Origin: Diogma glabrata
Taxonomy: Eukaryota > Arthropoda > Insecta > Diptera > Cylindrotomidae
DNA length: 64,000 nucleotides
Assembly (NCBI GenBank): GCA_963693315.1
Contig: OY856188.1
Location: forward strand, 3,098,257 to 3,162,256
Direction: 5' to 3'
Part shown: positions 35,882 to 45,101 of the stretch, in pieces
Layout: each line of letters begins with the position of its first letter
How positions within the stretch are numbered: position 1 is the first letter of the stretch
Notes under the pieces: generated by a model
Seen by the model: the letters and a program-made list of their open reading frames with translations, nothing else
What the model was told of the DNA's origin: nothing
Database searches by the model: none
Position numbers and translations under genes: made by a program

Positions 35882-36094
35882 TTACGTTTTTCCAACCTTA
35901 CTTCGAATTGGCCTTATTCTCAATTCGATAAACGTAATTCCCAATCTCTTTCTGAGTTCGATCACTGATTAGTAAGCAAACACCAGGTTTTATTAAGTAT
36001 TCAACACCTTAATTGTTCCACAACAACATGAAAATAATACAGCAAACAATATTTCTAACTAGAATATTATTCCAACAGCTTCGAAACTCCAACG
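35882..36094. other. Possible LTR, left part (split by hAT element)
   Basis: It starts TGTTACGTTTTTCCAACCTT and contains TTCGAATTGGCCTTATTCTC. The tract at 57241 begins TGTCACATTTTTCTACCTTC and contains TTCGAATTGGCTTTACTCT, so both share a terminus-like start. TG at the end and no coding capacity suggest an LTR. Its continuation lies right of the hAT element at 43607. No paired LTR or clear site duplication was found. Confidence 0.35.
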
Positions 36095-36102
36095 GTTTAT
36101 TG
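36095..36102. repeat. 8-bp hAT target-site duplication, left copy
   Basis: GTTTATTG here equals 43599-43606 exactly, abutting the hAT terminal repeats. Confidence 0.9.
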
Positions 36103-36233
36103 CAAGGTTGGCATGATATATATCAATGATATATATCCGATATATATCATTGATATATTTCATGATATTTATTCCCTGATATATATCATGATATTTATAA
36201 AAAAATAAATAATTAATTATTCCTACTCTAAAG

Positions 36234-36382
36234 TTGAAAAAACTGTTAACATTCGCACCACTGCTTGCAAAACGCATGCCAAATCGAGGTAGCCTGGTTC
36301 AGCTATGCCAAAACCATAAAGCTGACATAGATTCTGACAAAACTAATCTTATGACAAACATTGTAATGAATGCTAAACATAT
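36234..36382 (+). pseudogene. hAT transposase fragment, left of the Gypsy insertion
   Basis: The frame from 36234 reads MKKLLTFAPLLAKRMPNRGS and ends ...DKTNLMTNIVMNAKHI at the retrotransposon boundary. If the four-base ATAT duplication is discounted, the frame continues in phase at 41055 (next entry). I know no specific domain in the left part. Its assignment rests on the in-phase continuation and on lying between hAT ends. Confidence 0.55.
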
Positions 36383-37058
36383 TGTAATAAACTTCGTCCA
36401 GAATGGGTTAATTTTATTTACTCATTCATGAATTAAAAGTTAACTCCTTTTTCAATCTTTTACTTGTATTGCAAATTGTATTGCATAAATTAATGTAAAT
36501 TAAATTTGTTATACAAATGTTTACATTAATGAATTAAAAGGAGTTACCTAATACATTTTGCATAAATTAAATTTGAGTTCGCTAATACAAATGCAAGTAT
36601 GAATGAAAAATGGTGTGGCCTATTTCAGATGTACGGACTACGTAGTATTGATTTCTAGTGGATTATAGAAGTTTCGATTTATTTATTTTTCGATATAAAT
36701 AAGCAAACAAAAATATCAGATAGTCAGTTTTAATTTTGCAATTAAAAGTGTTATTAAATATTCGCAAGTATAAGGAATAATCGGTGGTACTTGAGCCTGG
36801 GTACTAATAGTAAAAGAATTTGAACTTAGTGGAATAGTAAATACAGATTTTACGATTCCGAATATTATTGATTCAAATTGTGGAAAAGCGGTGAAGTTCA
36901 TCGTGCATAAATTGGAGACCCTGGAATTTATTGCAATTAAAATCGGAAGTTGCTGTAACTGGTTGATAAATAAAGTTTGAGATTCTGTTAACTAAAGATC
37001 TGTCTTTTACTGTCGTGTTTGTTCAATAATCTAAAAGAACCAACGAAGAGTCGTTACA
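36383..37058 (+). repeat. 5' LTR of the Gypsy derivative
   Basis: It starts TGTAATAAACTTCGTCC and ends GAAGAGTCGTTACA. Length 676 bp, the same as the 3' LTR. It should contain promoter, start site and polyadenylation signal. TATATAAATAAGC-like sequence near 36690 could serve as promoter, but I cannot place the start. Confidence 0.95.
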
Positions 37059-37059
37059 G

Positions 37060-37078
37060 TGGTGTCAGAAGTGGGATT
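37060..37078 (+). promoter_or_regulatory. Primer-binding site, tRNA-Leu-like
   Basis: TGGTGTCAGAAGTGGGATT begins one base after the LTR. Its complement ends in TGACACCA, as the 3' end of a leucine tRNA plus CCA would. Many insect Gypsy elements prime from tRNA-Leu. The tRNA identity is from general knowledge, not a search. Confidence 0.75.
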
Positions 37079-37087
37079 ATTGAAAGA

Positions 37088-40072
37088 ATGGTCAAGACAG
37101 TAAATATTAGTGATCTCAGCCAGACCCAGCTAAAGGATGAGTTGAAGAAAAGGAATGCTCCAATCCATGGAACGAAGGCAGAACTTGCATTCCGGCTGCG
37201 TAAAGTTTTAGAAGAAGCAGGCCAAAACACAGAGGTCATAGAAGTAGAGTCGGAAGAAGCTCCAGCTCAGAATGCCCCAGCAATTGATCCGATGATGGTG
37301 TTGATAAAAGAAATGATGGCCCGACAAGAGAAACTGGCGGCAGAACAAAAATTAGAGCAACAACAACAACTTGCTGATCTGATGGCCCGACAAGAGAAAC
37401 AGGCAGCAGAACAAAAAGTAGAGCAACAACAACAATTTGCTGATATGATGGCCAAACAAGGAAACAACCAACAACAACAACTTGCTGATATGATGGCCCG
37501 ACAAGAGAAACTGGCAGCAGAACAAAAAGCCCGACAAGAGAAACTGGCGGCAGAACAAAAATTAGAGCAACAACAACAACTTGCTGATCTGATGGCCCGA
37601 CAAGAGAAACAGGCAGCAGAACAAAAAGTAGAGCAACAACAACAATTTGCTGATATGATGGCCAAACAAGGAAACAACCAACAACAACAACTTGCTGATA
37701 TGATGGCCCGACAAGAGAAACTGGCAGCAGAACAAAAAGCCCGACAAGAGAAACTGGCAGCGGAACAAAAATTAGATCAACAACAACTACGTGAAGTAAT
37801 CGAGTCACGTATATCCAGTGCGGAGGTTAAAATCAACAACATGGAAAGGGAGCTGCGGACAGTTACCGAAGAACAAGAGAAATTACGCAAACTTTCGAGT
37901 GAATTCCGCCAACTTTCGAGTGAATTCCGCCAAGAAATAGCACAAGTGAAGTCAGGTAACATGATCAATCCATCAACTGCTTCAGCTCCAGCTAGAGTGA
38001 AAACACCCGCATTTGATGGATCTACATCGTATCAGATATTTAAGATGCAATTTGAGATTGCAACAACTGGGGTTGATCACCAGCAAAAAGCAAATGCGCT
38101 TATATTGGCATTGAAGGGACCTGCTGCTGAAATTTTGCAGACACTATCAGCGACAGAACGTGATTACAGCAAGATTATGGAGGCCTTAGAAGTAAGATAC
38201 GGGGAAAGTCATATGCAAGCTCTCCATCGCATGCAGCTCAAGACACGAAAACAAGGAGTCAGCGAAACCTTGGAAGAATTAGAGGCTGACATTGTGAGAC
38301 TGGTTAATCTATCATATCCGAATTATAACGCTGAACACCGAGACGAACTGGCAGCTGATACATTCATCAATGCTCTTCGAGATGTGCAAATGAGAAACCA
38401 GCTTTATCTAAGCGGAAAGAAGCTACCTGCAGAAGTCTTAGCATTGGCCCTGCAAATGGAAGCTGGAAAAAGAGCGTACGGTTCAGATAGAGTACGTCAG
38501 ATGGAAGTTACTGAAGAACCTATAAAAGCAGCGCTTGATGAAGTGATCATGCGTGTCAAAAGTTTGGAAGATAAACCTGAACGAAATCAACGAAGAAGAT
38601 CTAGCAGAGTAAGATGCTGGAATTGTGGGCAGTTAGGGCACATCAGACAAGAATGCAAAACACGAGTAACAGCAAAAGAAGGAGTAGTTCCAGGCCGGTT
38701 GATGAACCTTTCGAACAAGCAAGTGGATGTCAAAAAGGAAGGAGATTGCCGCGTTGAACACCGGAAGAGAAGGATACATTGTAACGCTGAAGATCTTTCA
38801 AGAAGACCCTGTGTTGAGGAGCGCAAGTCATATAGCAGGACTGAGAGAATGGAGGCAAATGTCAAAAAGGAAAGAGATTGCCGCGTTGAACACCGGAAGA
38901 GAAGGATACATTGTAACGCTGAAGATCTTTCAAGAAGACCCTGTGTTGAGGAGCGCAAGTCATGTAGCAGGGCTGTGAGAAAAGAGGCAATGAAAGTGAA
39001 ACAAATTAAGTTCCAAACTCCTGACGATTGGTGTACCGAGGCATTTAAAAGAGAGCAGCAAAAGGATCCAGCTATGGCACCAATTTTGAAATGGAAAACC
39101 GAAGGAAGGCGACCGGAGTGGAAAGAGGTAGCACCTTTAAGTCCGGAGGTGAAATGCTACTGGGCGCAATGGGACTCACTATTGATGGATAACGGGATAC
39201 TAAAAAGGAAATGGGAGTCCGCAGATGGAAAGAAAGTGTTGGAGCAACTGGTGTTGCCATCAAGTCGAGTAGAAGAGGTGCTGGGAAAGCTGCATGGAAG
39301 TATTTCTGGAGGACACCTGGGAGTCAATAAAACCCTAGCCAAAGTAAGAGAGAGGTTTTATTGGGTAAGGTATCGAACCGACGTAGAGCAATGGTGTCGG
39401 CGATGTGATACTTGTGCGGCGAGCAAAGGACCAAAAACTAGAACTCGAGGAGAGATGCAGCAGTACATTGTGGGAGCCCCAATGGAGAGAATTGCTATAG
39501 ACATCGCGGGGCCATTTCCGGAAACTACAAAAGGTAACAAATACATCATGGTGGTCATTGATTACTTTACAAAATGGCCGGAAGCTTATGCAATACCGAA
39601 CCAGGAAGCAGTTACGGTCGCTGAAACATTAGTCAATGAATGGGTTTGCAGGTATGGAACACCGCTCGAGTTGCATGCCGACCAGGGAAGGAATTTTGAA
39701 TCTCAACTGATGGAAGAGCTGTGCAGAACACTCGGCATTAGAAAAACACGAACTACACCTATGAACCCACAATCGGATGGCATGGTAGAACGATTCAACC
39801 GAACCATGGAAGAACATCTGTCAAAGGTAATAGAAGCCAACCAAAGAAATTGGGACAAGGATCTTCCGTTATTCTTGATGGCCTATCGTAGCGCAGTGCA
39901 CGATACGACAAGTGAAACGCCAGCGAATATCATGTTCGGAAGAGAACTACATCTTCCTAGTGACATCGAGTTTGGCATCCCTGGAGGTCTGGTTTCCACG
40001 AAAACAGATTATGTGGGACAACTAAGGGAGAAGATGAATGAAAATCCATCAGCAGGTTCGAGACCACATTAA
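37088..40072 (+). CDS. SAP-gag-integrase polyprotein lacking protease and RT (994 aa)
   Basis: I chose the ATG at 37088; the earlier ATG at 37019 lies inside the LTR. Domains by residue: SAP DNA-binding motif about 6-42 (DLSQTQLKDELKKRNAP...GTKAELAFRL); Gln/Ala-rich coiled coil about 75-240 with a 70-residue unit repeated (210-bp period, 37319 and 37529); capsid region about 310-480 (PAFDGSTSYQIFKMQFE, ALKGPAAEIL, LAADTFINAL); CCHC knuckle C-W-N-C...H...C at 510-523; a 44-residue unit repeated at 548 and 592; integrase zinc domain from about His736; catalytic Asp805, Asp865 and Glu901 with the D-35-E spacing. All integrase catalytic residues are present. A one-base insertion near 40040-40047 ends the frame early. 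Confidence 0.92.
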   Translation: MVKTVNISDLSQTQLKDELKKRNAPIHGTKAELAFRLRKVLEEAGQNTEVIEVESEEAPAQNAPAIDPMMVLIKEMMARQEKLAAEQKLEQQQQLADLMARQEKQAAEQKVEQQQQFADMMAKQGNNQQQQLADMMARQEKLAAEQKARQEKLAAEQKLEQQQQLADLMARQEKQAAEQKVEQQQQFADMMAKQGNNQQQQLADMMARQEKLAAEQKARQEKLAAEQKLDQQQLREVIESRISSAEVKINNMERELRTVTEEQEKLRKLSSEFRQLSSEFRQEIAQVKSGNMINPSTASAPARVKTPAFDGSTSYQIFKMQFEIATTGVDHQQKANALILALKGPAAEILQTLSATERDYSKIMEALEVRYGESHMQALHRMQLKTRKQGVSETLEELEADIVRLVNLSYPNYNAEHRDELAADTFINALRDVQMRNQLYLSGKKLPAEVLALALQMEAGKRAYGSDRVRQMEVTEEPIKAALDEVIMRVKSLEDKPERNQRRRSSRVRCWNCGQLGHIRQECKTRVTAKEGVVPGRLMNLSNKQVDVKKEGDCRVEHRKRRIHCNAEDLSRRPCVEERKSYSRTERMEANVKKERDCRVEHRKRRIHCNAEDLSRRPCVEERKSCSRAVRKEAMKVKQIKFQTPDDWCTEAFKREQQKDPAMAPILKWKTEGRRPEWKEVAPLSPEVKCYWAQWDSLLMDNGILKRKWESADGKKVLEQLVLPSSRVEEVLGKLHGSISGGHLGVNKTLAKVRERFYWVRYRTDVEQWCRRCDTCAASKGPKTRTRGEMQQYIVGAPMERIAIDIAGPFPETTKGNKYIMVVIDYFTKWPEAYAIPNQEAVTVAETLVNEWVCRYGTPLELHADQGRNFESQLMEELCRTLGIRKTRTTPMNPQSDGMVERFNRTMEEHLSKVIEANQRNWDKDLPLFLMAYRSAVHDTTSETPANIMFGRELHLPSDIEFGIPGGLVSTKTDYVGQLREKMNENPSAGSRPH
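38729..38992 (+). repeat. 132-bp tandem duplication in the gag-integrase junction
   Basis: Two copies of a 44-residue unit (starting VKKEGDCRVEHRKR and VKKERDCRVEHRKR) each carry HCNAEDLSRRPCVEERKS. This phrase is the post-RNase-H linker of Gypsy pol, so the deletion that removed protease to RNase H was followed by duplication of the junction. Confidence 0.88.
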
Positions 40073-40367
40073 GATTGCCAGTGACAAAATGAAAACCAGG
40101 TACGACATAAATACAAATAGTGGCGGTTTTCAAGAAGGAGAATTGGTATGGCTATACAACCCCAGAAGAACTAAGGGAAGATCACCCAAGCTGCAGCCAG
40201 ATTGGGAAGGCCCATATAAAATAATCAAACGAATTAATGATGTCATCTACCGCATACAAAAGGGACCCCGTACCAAGATGAAAGTGATACATCTGCAAAG
40301 GTTGGCACCGTACCAAGGTAACAGCACCAATGCGATCTCTGATATTGTTCGGGACGAACAAAACTAA
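40038..40367 (+). pseudogene. Integrase C-terminal domain, out of frame
   Basis: The frame reads HQQVRDHIKIASDKMKTRYD, then EGELVWLYNPRRTKGRSPK, LQPDWEGPYKIIKRINDVIY and KVIHLQRLAPYQ. This is the DNA-binding tail (GPY/F module: GPYKI) of Gypsy integrases, which contacts target DNA or chromatin. It overlaps the end of the long frame in a different phase; one extra A in GAAAATCC near 40040 accounts for the break. Unless frameshifting occurs, the integrase from this copy lacks its tail. Confidence 0.85.
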
Positions 40368-40368
40368 A

Positions 40369-40378
40369 TGGAGGGCAA
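40369..40378 (+). promoter_or_regulatory. Polypurine tract
   Basis: The purine-rich TGGAGGGCAA abuts the 3' LTR and would prime second-strand synthesis. It is short for a Gypsy element. Confidence 0.6.
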
Positions 40379-41054
40379 TGTAATAAACTTCGTCCAGAAT
40401 GGGTTAATTTTATTTACTCATTCATGAATTAAAAGTTAACTCCTTTTTCAATCTTTTACTTGTATTGCAAATTGTATTGCATAAATTAATGTAAATTAAA
40501 TTTGTTATACAAATGTTTACATTAATGAATTAAAAGGAGTTACCTAATACATTTTGCATAAATTAAATTTGAGTTCGCTAATACAAATGCAAGTATGAAT
40601 GAAAAATGGTGTGGCCTATTTCAGATGTACGGACTACGTAGTATTGATTTCTAGTGGATTATAGAAGTTTCGATTTATTTATTTTTCGATATAAATAAGC
40701 AAACAAAAATATCAGATAGTCAGTTTTAATTTTGCAATTAAAAGTGTTATTAAATATTCGCAAGTATAAGGAATAATCGGTGGTACTTGAGCCTGGGTAC
40801 TAATAGTAAAAGAATTTGAACTTAGTGGAATAGTAAATACAGATTTTACGATTCCGAATATTATTGATTCAAATTGTGGAAAAGCGGTGAAGTTCATCGT
40901 GCATAAATTGGAGACCCTGGAATTTATTGCAATTAAAATCGGAAGTTGCTGTAACTGGTTGATAAATAAAGTTTGAGATTCTGTTAACTAAAGATCTGTC
41001 TTTTACTGTCGTGTTTGTTCAATAATCTAAAAGAACCAACGAAGAGTCGTTACA
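40379..41054 (+). repeat. 3' LTR of the Gypsy derivative
   Basis: 676 bp, same length as the 5' LTR and with no difference that I could see by eye. Ends GAGTCGTTACA, followed by ATAT, the right copy of the 4-bp target duplication. Confidence 0.95.
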
Positions 41055-41145
41055 ATATGCTTTGTTATCTAAAGACAATAGCAGTCGCTTTAGACAGAAC
41101 TCAAAGAGATAAAACGACTATTGCCGTTGTAGTTAAAAGTAGGCA
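41055..41145 (+). pseudogene. hAT transposase fragment, right of the Gypsy insertion
   Basis: It reads MLCYLKTIAVALDRTQRDKT then TIAVVVK. hAT transposases have a conserved block 'L...L.P.A.ALD.LQ.D...I...V' in the catalytic region, and this fits it well. The frame runs on into the foldback element and is lost. This is the best coding evidence that the surrounding element is hAT. Confidence 0.65.
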
Positions 41146-43250
41146 TAACCCATACAAAGTTGTACAACTGGTTCAGTAATGGTCCATTAATGGCAACCAG
41201 TAACGCAGCAATGGCCGAGTACTGGTAACCATGACTTGGCCATTAACATAATTTTACTGGATGATAACTTCGGACAATAAATGGCTACCATTCATTGGCC
41301 AGAGAAAAAAAACAGCAATGGCGCATACAAGGTTGAATAGTTGGCCAAGTAACGGACCAATAATGATGACCAGTATTGCAACAACGACCGAGTACTGGCC
41401 GCCGTTACTGGACCATTAAAAATCATAAAATATTATCACAGGCAAATTTAAATAAATTAAATACAATTTGTATTTGATTTCCTAATTTAAAATAAAATAA
41501 AAATGTCTAATGAAAAACAATATAAAACTTATACCAACCATCTCAATATTATCATAGTTTTTCAGTTGAGAAGCAAATAGTAAACTAAAGATGAAAATTT
41601 TTCAAATGTGTATTTCTCAAATGGATTTTAGTCTAGTGAATTTTAACCAACTGACCAACCAATAATAAACCAACCAATAATAAATAAATAAATAAAAATA
41701 AATGTTAGCCATTAACGAGCCATTGCTTGGTCATTTAAACTAAAGTGTACTGGTTATTTTCTATAAACCGAATATCGGCCGATTTATGGTTCCAGTAATG
41801 GCCCAATAACAATAGCCAAGCATTGCAAAGGTAACTATATACTGGCTCTATTCTGTAAACCACAGATCGACCGAAGAATGGTTCTAGTACTGGACCAATA
41901 ACAATAGCAAAGTGCTGTTTACCATTAATGGGCCCTTTGCTTGGCCGTATTTCAGAGTCCGGCAAACCCTGATTGGAAAACTGGTAGTCGATTTTCAACT
42001 AGAGCAACCTTTAGAAGTTAAGAAACTTTATCGAAGAATAGACATGGCTTTAAATGCACCTCATCAGTCATCACTTAGCTAATTTATGCTTGACCATCGA
42101 TTTTTAGGTAAGTAAACGTTACAACAGCCACCAAAGAGAAGAAGCATATATTTTCTTATTTAAATATAACTATTTCAGTCTTCATTCCATTTGTAATGGC
42201 GCTTTTAACTGAATCTACACCTTTTTCAAAATATGTATTTCATTCTTAGTTCAGAAATACACCACCAATGGTGTGGTGGGATGGAATGACTACCCAAGCA
42301 GGGTATTCCAGAATTTGAAATACGACCAAGCATTAGTCCATTAATAGTTAACAGGACTTGACTTTTGTTATTGGGCCTGTACTAGAACCATTCATCGGCT
42401 GATCTATGGTTAACAGAAAATAGCCAGTATTTAGTTACCTTTGAATGGTTAAGCACTAGCCCATGAATGGTAAACAACACATGGCTATTGTTATTGGGCC
42501 ATTGCTGGAACCATGAATCACCCGATCTACGGTTTATAGAAAATAATTAGTTCAGTTTACTTTAAATGGCTAAGTAATGGCACGTTAATGGTTAACATCA
42601 ATTGGCTATTGTTATTGAGCCAGCACTGGACCATAAATTGGCCGATCTTTGTCATTTGGTTAAAATACACTAGAGTGTTATCCATTTTAGAAATATATAA
42701 TTTGAAAAATTTCACCTATAGTTTAATTATCGCATCTATGCTGAAAGACTGATAATATGCAATGTTAAAATTGGTATAAGAAGTTTTAAATTTTTTTTCT
42801 CTGAACACTTTTACTTTATTTTAAATATTTTGTATTTAATTTATTTAAATTTACATATGATGATATTTTGTTTATGACCCTGTCATGTTTGCCAGTTTTC
42901 GGTCATTGCTGCAATACTGGCCATCATTATTGGACTGTTACTGGGCCAGTTTATTGCTCTCTCTGGCAAATGAATGGCAGTCATTTATTATCCGAAGTTA
43001 TCAACAAGTAAAAGTATGTTAATGATCGAGTCATAGTTGCTAGTTCTATGAGCCATGGTTGCCAGTACCTGGTCATTGTTGAATTACTGGTCGGCAGTAA
43101 TTGACCATTACTGGACCAGCTGTATAACCTTGTATGAGCCATCATAAAGTTACATGATGTTTATGGTCCAGTTATAGTTGCCAGAACTCTACCGTTGCTG
43201 ATCGCAAGCAATGGACCATTACTGGACCAGTTGTACAATATTGCATAGGT
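41146..43250. mobile_element. 2.1-kb foldback element rich in TGGNCCATTAATGG units
   Basis: Inverted ends share ACCYATRCAAWRTTGTACAA and CTGGTYCAGTAATGGTCCATT (left 41147-41190, right inverse 43207-43249). Outer blocks (41150-41420 and 42890-43250) and inner blocks (41700-41965 and 42320-42660) are both inverted with respect to each other. They are made of degenerate units combining TGGCCATTAATGG, CAATAACAATAGCCA and GATCGGCCGATT-like palindromes, about 120-140 bp apart. The unpaired spacer between is AT-rich. No frame is present. The exact ends and site duplication could not be fixed. Confidence 0.75.
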
Positions 43251-43598
43251 ATTGATGATGCAATTTGACCAAATAAACAAGACAAAGCAAAGCAAGTAAG
43301 CGTATTCATCATTTGGAATTGTGCAATTGAAGATATGGACGAATAGGCTTAATAAATTGCCGATAAACTAAATTGGAGTTGCCATTTTTGAATTTAGTTT
43401 ATAGGCAAAGAGGTAAGAAACGAGGAAGTGATGCGCTGCACTGCACACAAGTCTGGAAAGGGCCATATTTTGAATAATATTTAAGGTAAACAACTTATTC
43501 AAAAATAAATATCAGAACATGATATATATCGGATATATATCTGATATATATCGGATATTTTGATATTTATATAAATATCATGATATTTGCCAACCTTG

Positions 43599-43606
43599 GT
43601 TTATTG
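43599..43606. repeat. 8-bp hAT target-site duplication, right copy
   Basis: GTTTATTG, identical to 36095-36102. Confidence 0.9.
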
Positions 43607-43900
43607 TAGAAATTTCCACGTTCAAAATAATACACAAAATACTTCTACTCCAATAACACTTAAAACTTTATTCACAAAAACTAATTTAAAAATCACTTTT
43701 ATAATTTTAACTTTACCGTCGCAGGTTAAAAATAAAATTAATCTAGTCTTGCAAGACATCTCTCCTTATATACGATTCTGCATAATCTCGATCATTCGTT
43801 TAGAAATCTTGAGAAAACACTAGAATATTCGATTATTTTACGTTATGATGATTTAATTCATAAAGTAATTTAATGTTGACCCAAATTCTAAGAACACAAC
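43607..43900. other. Possible LTR, right part, then AT-rich DNA
   Basis: This continues the sequence interrupted at 36102. It has no coding similarity; a 78-codon frame at 43587-43823 spans the hAT end and is chance. The right limit of the putative LTR is not visible. A run of GTTGTT/AACAAC near 43900-43940 follows. Confidence 0.3.
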
Positions 43901-43989
43901 AACAACACTATTCATTTCATTAATTTGTTGTTGTTTTTTGTTGATTTGATTTTTCTGGAAGTGACTGTAATCATCTGGGTTTTTCTGTT

Positions 43990-44455
43990 TTTTAAAGTCA
44001 ACTCCGGTTTAAGACAAGGTGATGCTATCTCTCCTATATTTTTTAATTTAGCCTTGGAATATGTGTGCCGTCAAAAGAAACTACTGACTAGTAACAATAT
44101 CTTGTCAATAAACTCAGTACAGATGATCGCGTACGCTGATGATGTTGTCATTCTCGGCCGAAGTGAAGCTGTTATGAGTGAGACTTTCCAGTCGCTTGAG
44201 AGTGGTGCTAGAAAATTTGGTCTGCAAATTAACTACAATAAAACCAAACATATGAATGTTTCAAGAGAGGCTGAGAAGAAAGATTTGATGTGCGGCGATG
44301 AACGAATTGAGGGAGTTGAATCTTTTAAATATTTAGGATTAATGCTTGACTCAAACAACAGCACACTTACGTATATAAAAGCTCGAATCGCTGCAGGTAA
44401 TCGAACTTTCTACTCAATTAAACCTCTAAAAAAAAATGGCGGTTTTTCAGGATGA
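43990..44455 (+). pseudogene. RTE-like LINE reverse transcriptase fragment
   Basis: The open part reads KVNSGLRQGDAISPIFFNLA, QMIAYADDVVILGRSEA (catalytic YADD), GLQINYNKTKHM and VESFKYLGLMLDS...IKARIAAGNRTFYSI. 'GLRQGDALSP..FN.ALE', 'YADD' and 'F.YLG......N....I..RI..GN' are typical of insect LINE polymerases related to the RTE group. The first about 25 codons of the frame (43925-44000) are unrelated flanking sequence. Both the fingers domain and everything after the thumb are missing. The fragment itself has no internal stop. Confidence 0.78.
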
Positions 44456-44837
44456 TGGAAAAGTGCAAGTTATCATAGAAAGGTGGAATTGTCTAAATAA
44501 TGGTTTAGCTAAAGATTGATGGCAATTTCTTAGTATTCTTAGTATTTCTTAGTATTTTCTTAGATCGCTGGTATACCGTTTAGACCCGCAGATTTATTCA
44601 CATTTAGCTCTTTAACTATCTTTGATACAACTCGGCTGCGAAAATAGATAAACATAATATGGCTTGCACATTTTTACAATGCATTAGTCTGGTGAATAAA
44701 AAAACGGAAGCTAACTAGTAACTAGCTTATGCCTGGCTCGCCAAAAGGGCCCGAGGTTGGTCCGTTGTTTAATATTGCCAGCACCTACACGGGAAATAAG
44801 GCAGACTATAATAGGGAAATAATGTATGATTTCTGAT

Positions 44838-45062
44838 ATGACCCGAACACAATTATATAGGGCAAACCCTAGTACAGTATTTTGTAGAAGGCACTGATCA
44901 GATTACCCTACTAGTGGTCAAATACGAAAAACCACACTAGGGCCGGATATATTCAAATAAGGTTAATCCTAAAAGGATATTTTAAATCTGGTCAGAAACA
45001 GGCCCCCAGCAGATTGCCCTAACAGAGCTTGTCGTTTCTAGACTGGTCAGGCCCTGATCATT
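44838..45062 (-). mobile_element. Fragment of the TGATCAGG short repeat family
   Basis: TATAGGGCAAACCCTAGTAC, GCACTGATCAGATTACCC, GGGCCGGATATATTCAAATA and CAGATTGCCCTAACAG match the reverse complement of 31846-32238 over about 200 bases in order. Both termini are missing. It ends 40 bases before the CACAGTG element. Confidence 0.75.
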
Positions 45063-45101
45063 TTATTGATAGTTTTGATAAATTCAGAGTTACCTCATTT
45101 G

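Larger units (their letters stand above)
36383..41054 (+). mobile_element. Non-autonomous Ty3/Gypsy derivative with equal LTRs, gag fused to integrase
   Basis: The 4672-bp element is bounded by two 676-bp LTRs and flanked by ATAT on both sides (36379-36382 and 41055-41058). Order: LTR, tRNA-Leu-like primer site, one 994-codon frame (SAP, Gln-rich coiled coil, capsid, CCHC knuckle, integrase), an integrase tail in another frame, polypurine tract, LTR. Protease, reverse transcriptase and RNase H are entirely missing: the knuckle is followed within about 60 residues by the 'HCNAEDLSRRPC' linker that normally follows RNase H. The LTRs look identical by eye wherever I compared them, which indicates recent insertion; mobilisation must have depended on enzymes from a related element. 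Confidence 0.93.
36103..43598 (+). mobile_element. hAT-family DNA transposon carrying two later insertions
   Basis: The ends are CAAGGTTGGCA (36103-36113) and its perfect inverse TGCCAACCTTG (43588-43598), flanked by the identical octamer GTTTATTG. An 8-bp duplication and CA-GGTTGGCA-type ends are hAT hallmarks. Both subterminal regions carry palindromic GATATATATC units (36115-36200 and 43518-43585). A Gypsy derivative (36383-41054) and a foldback element (about 41146-43250) lie inside, so the hAT itself is only about 0.7 kb and keeps little of its transposase. It is a deleted, non-autonomous copy. Confidence 0.88.

Noticed and set aside
37236..37808. 190-codon minus-strand frame with repeated VVVVALLFVLLPVSLVGPS, looking like a membrane protein
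   Set aside because: It is the antisense reading of the Gln-rich repeat of the Gypsy gag frame, which has domain support on the plus strand.
41055..41145. The frame right of the 3' LTR considered as the retrotransposon's own coding sequence
   Set aside because: It lies outside the LTR and target duplication, resembles hAT transposase, and is in phase with the frame left of the 5' LTR.
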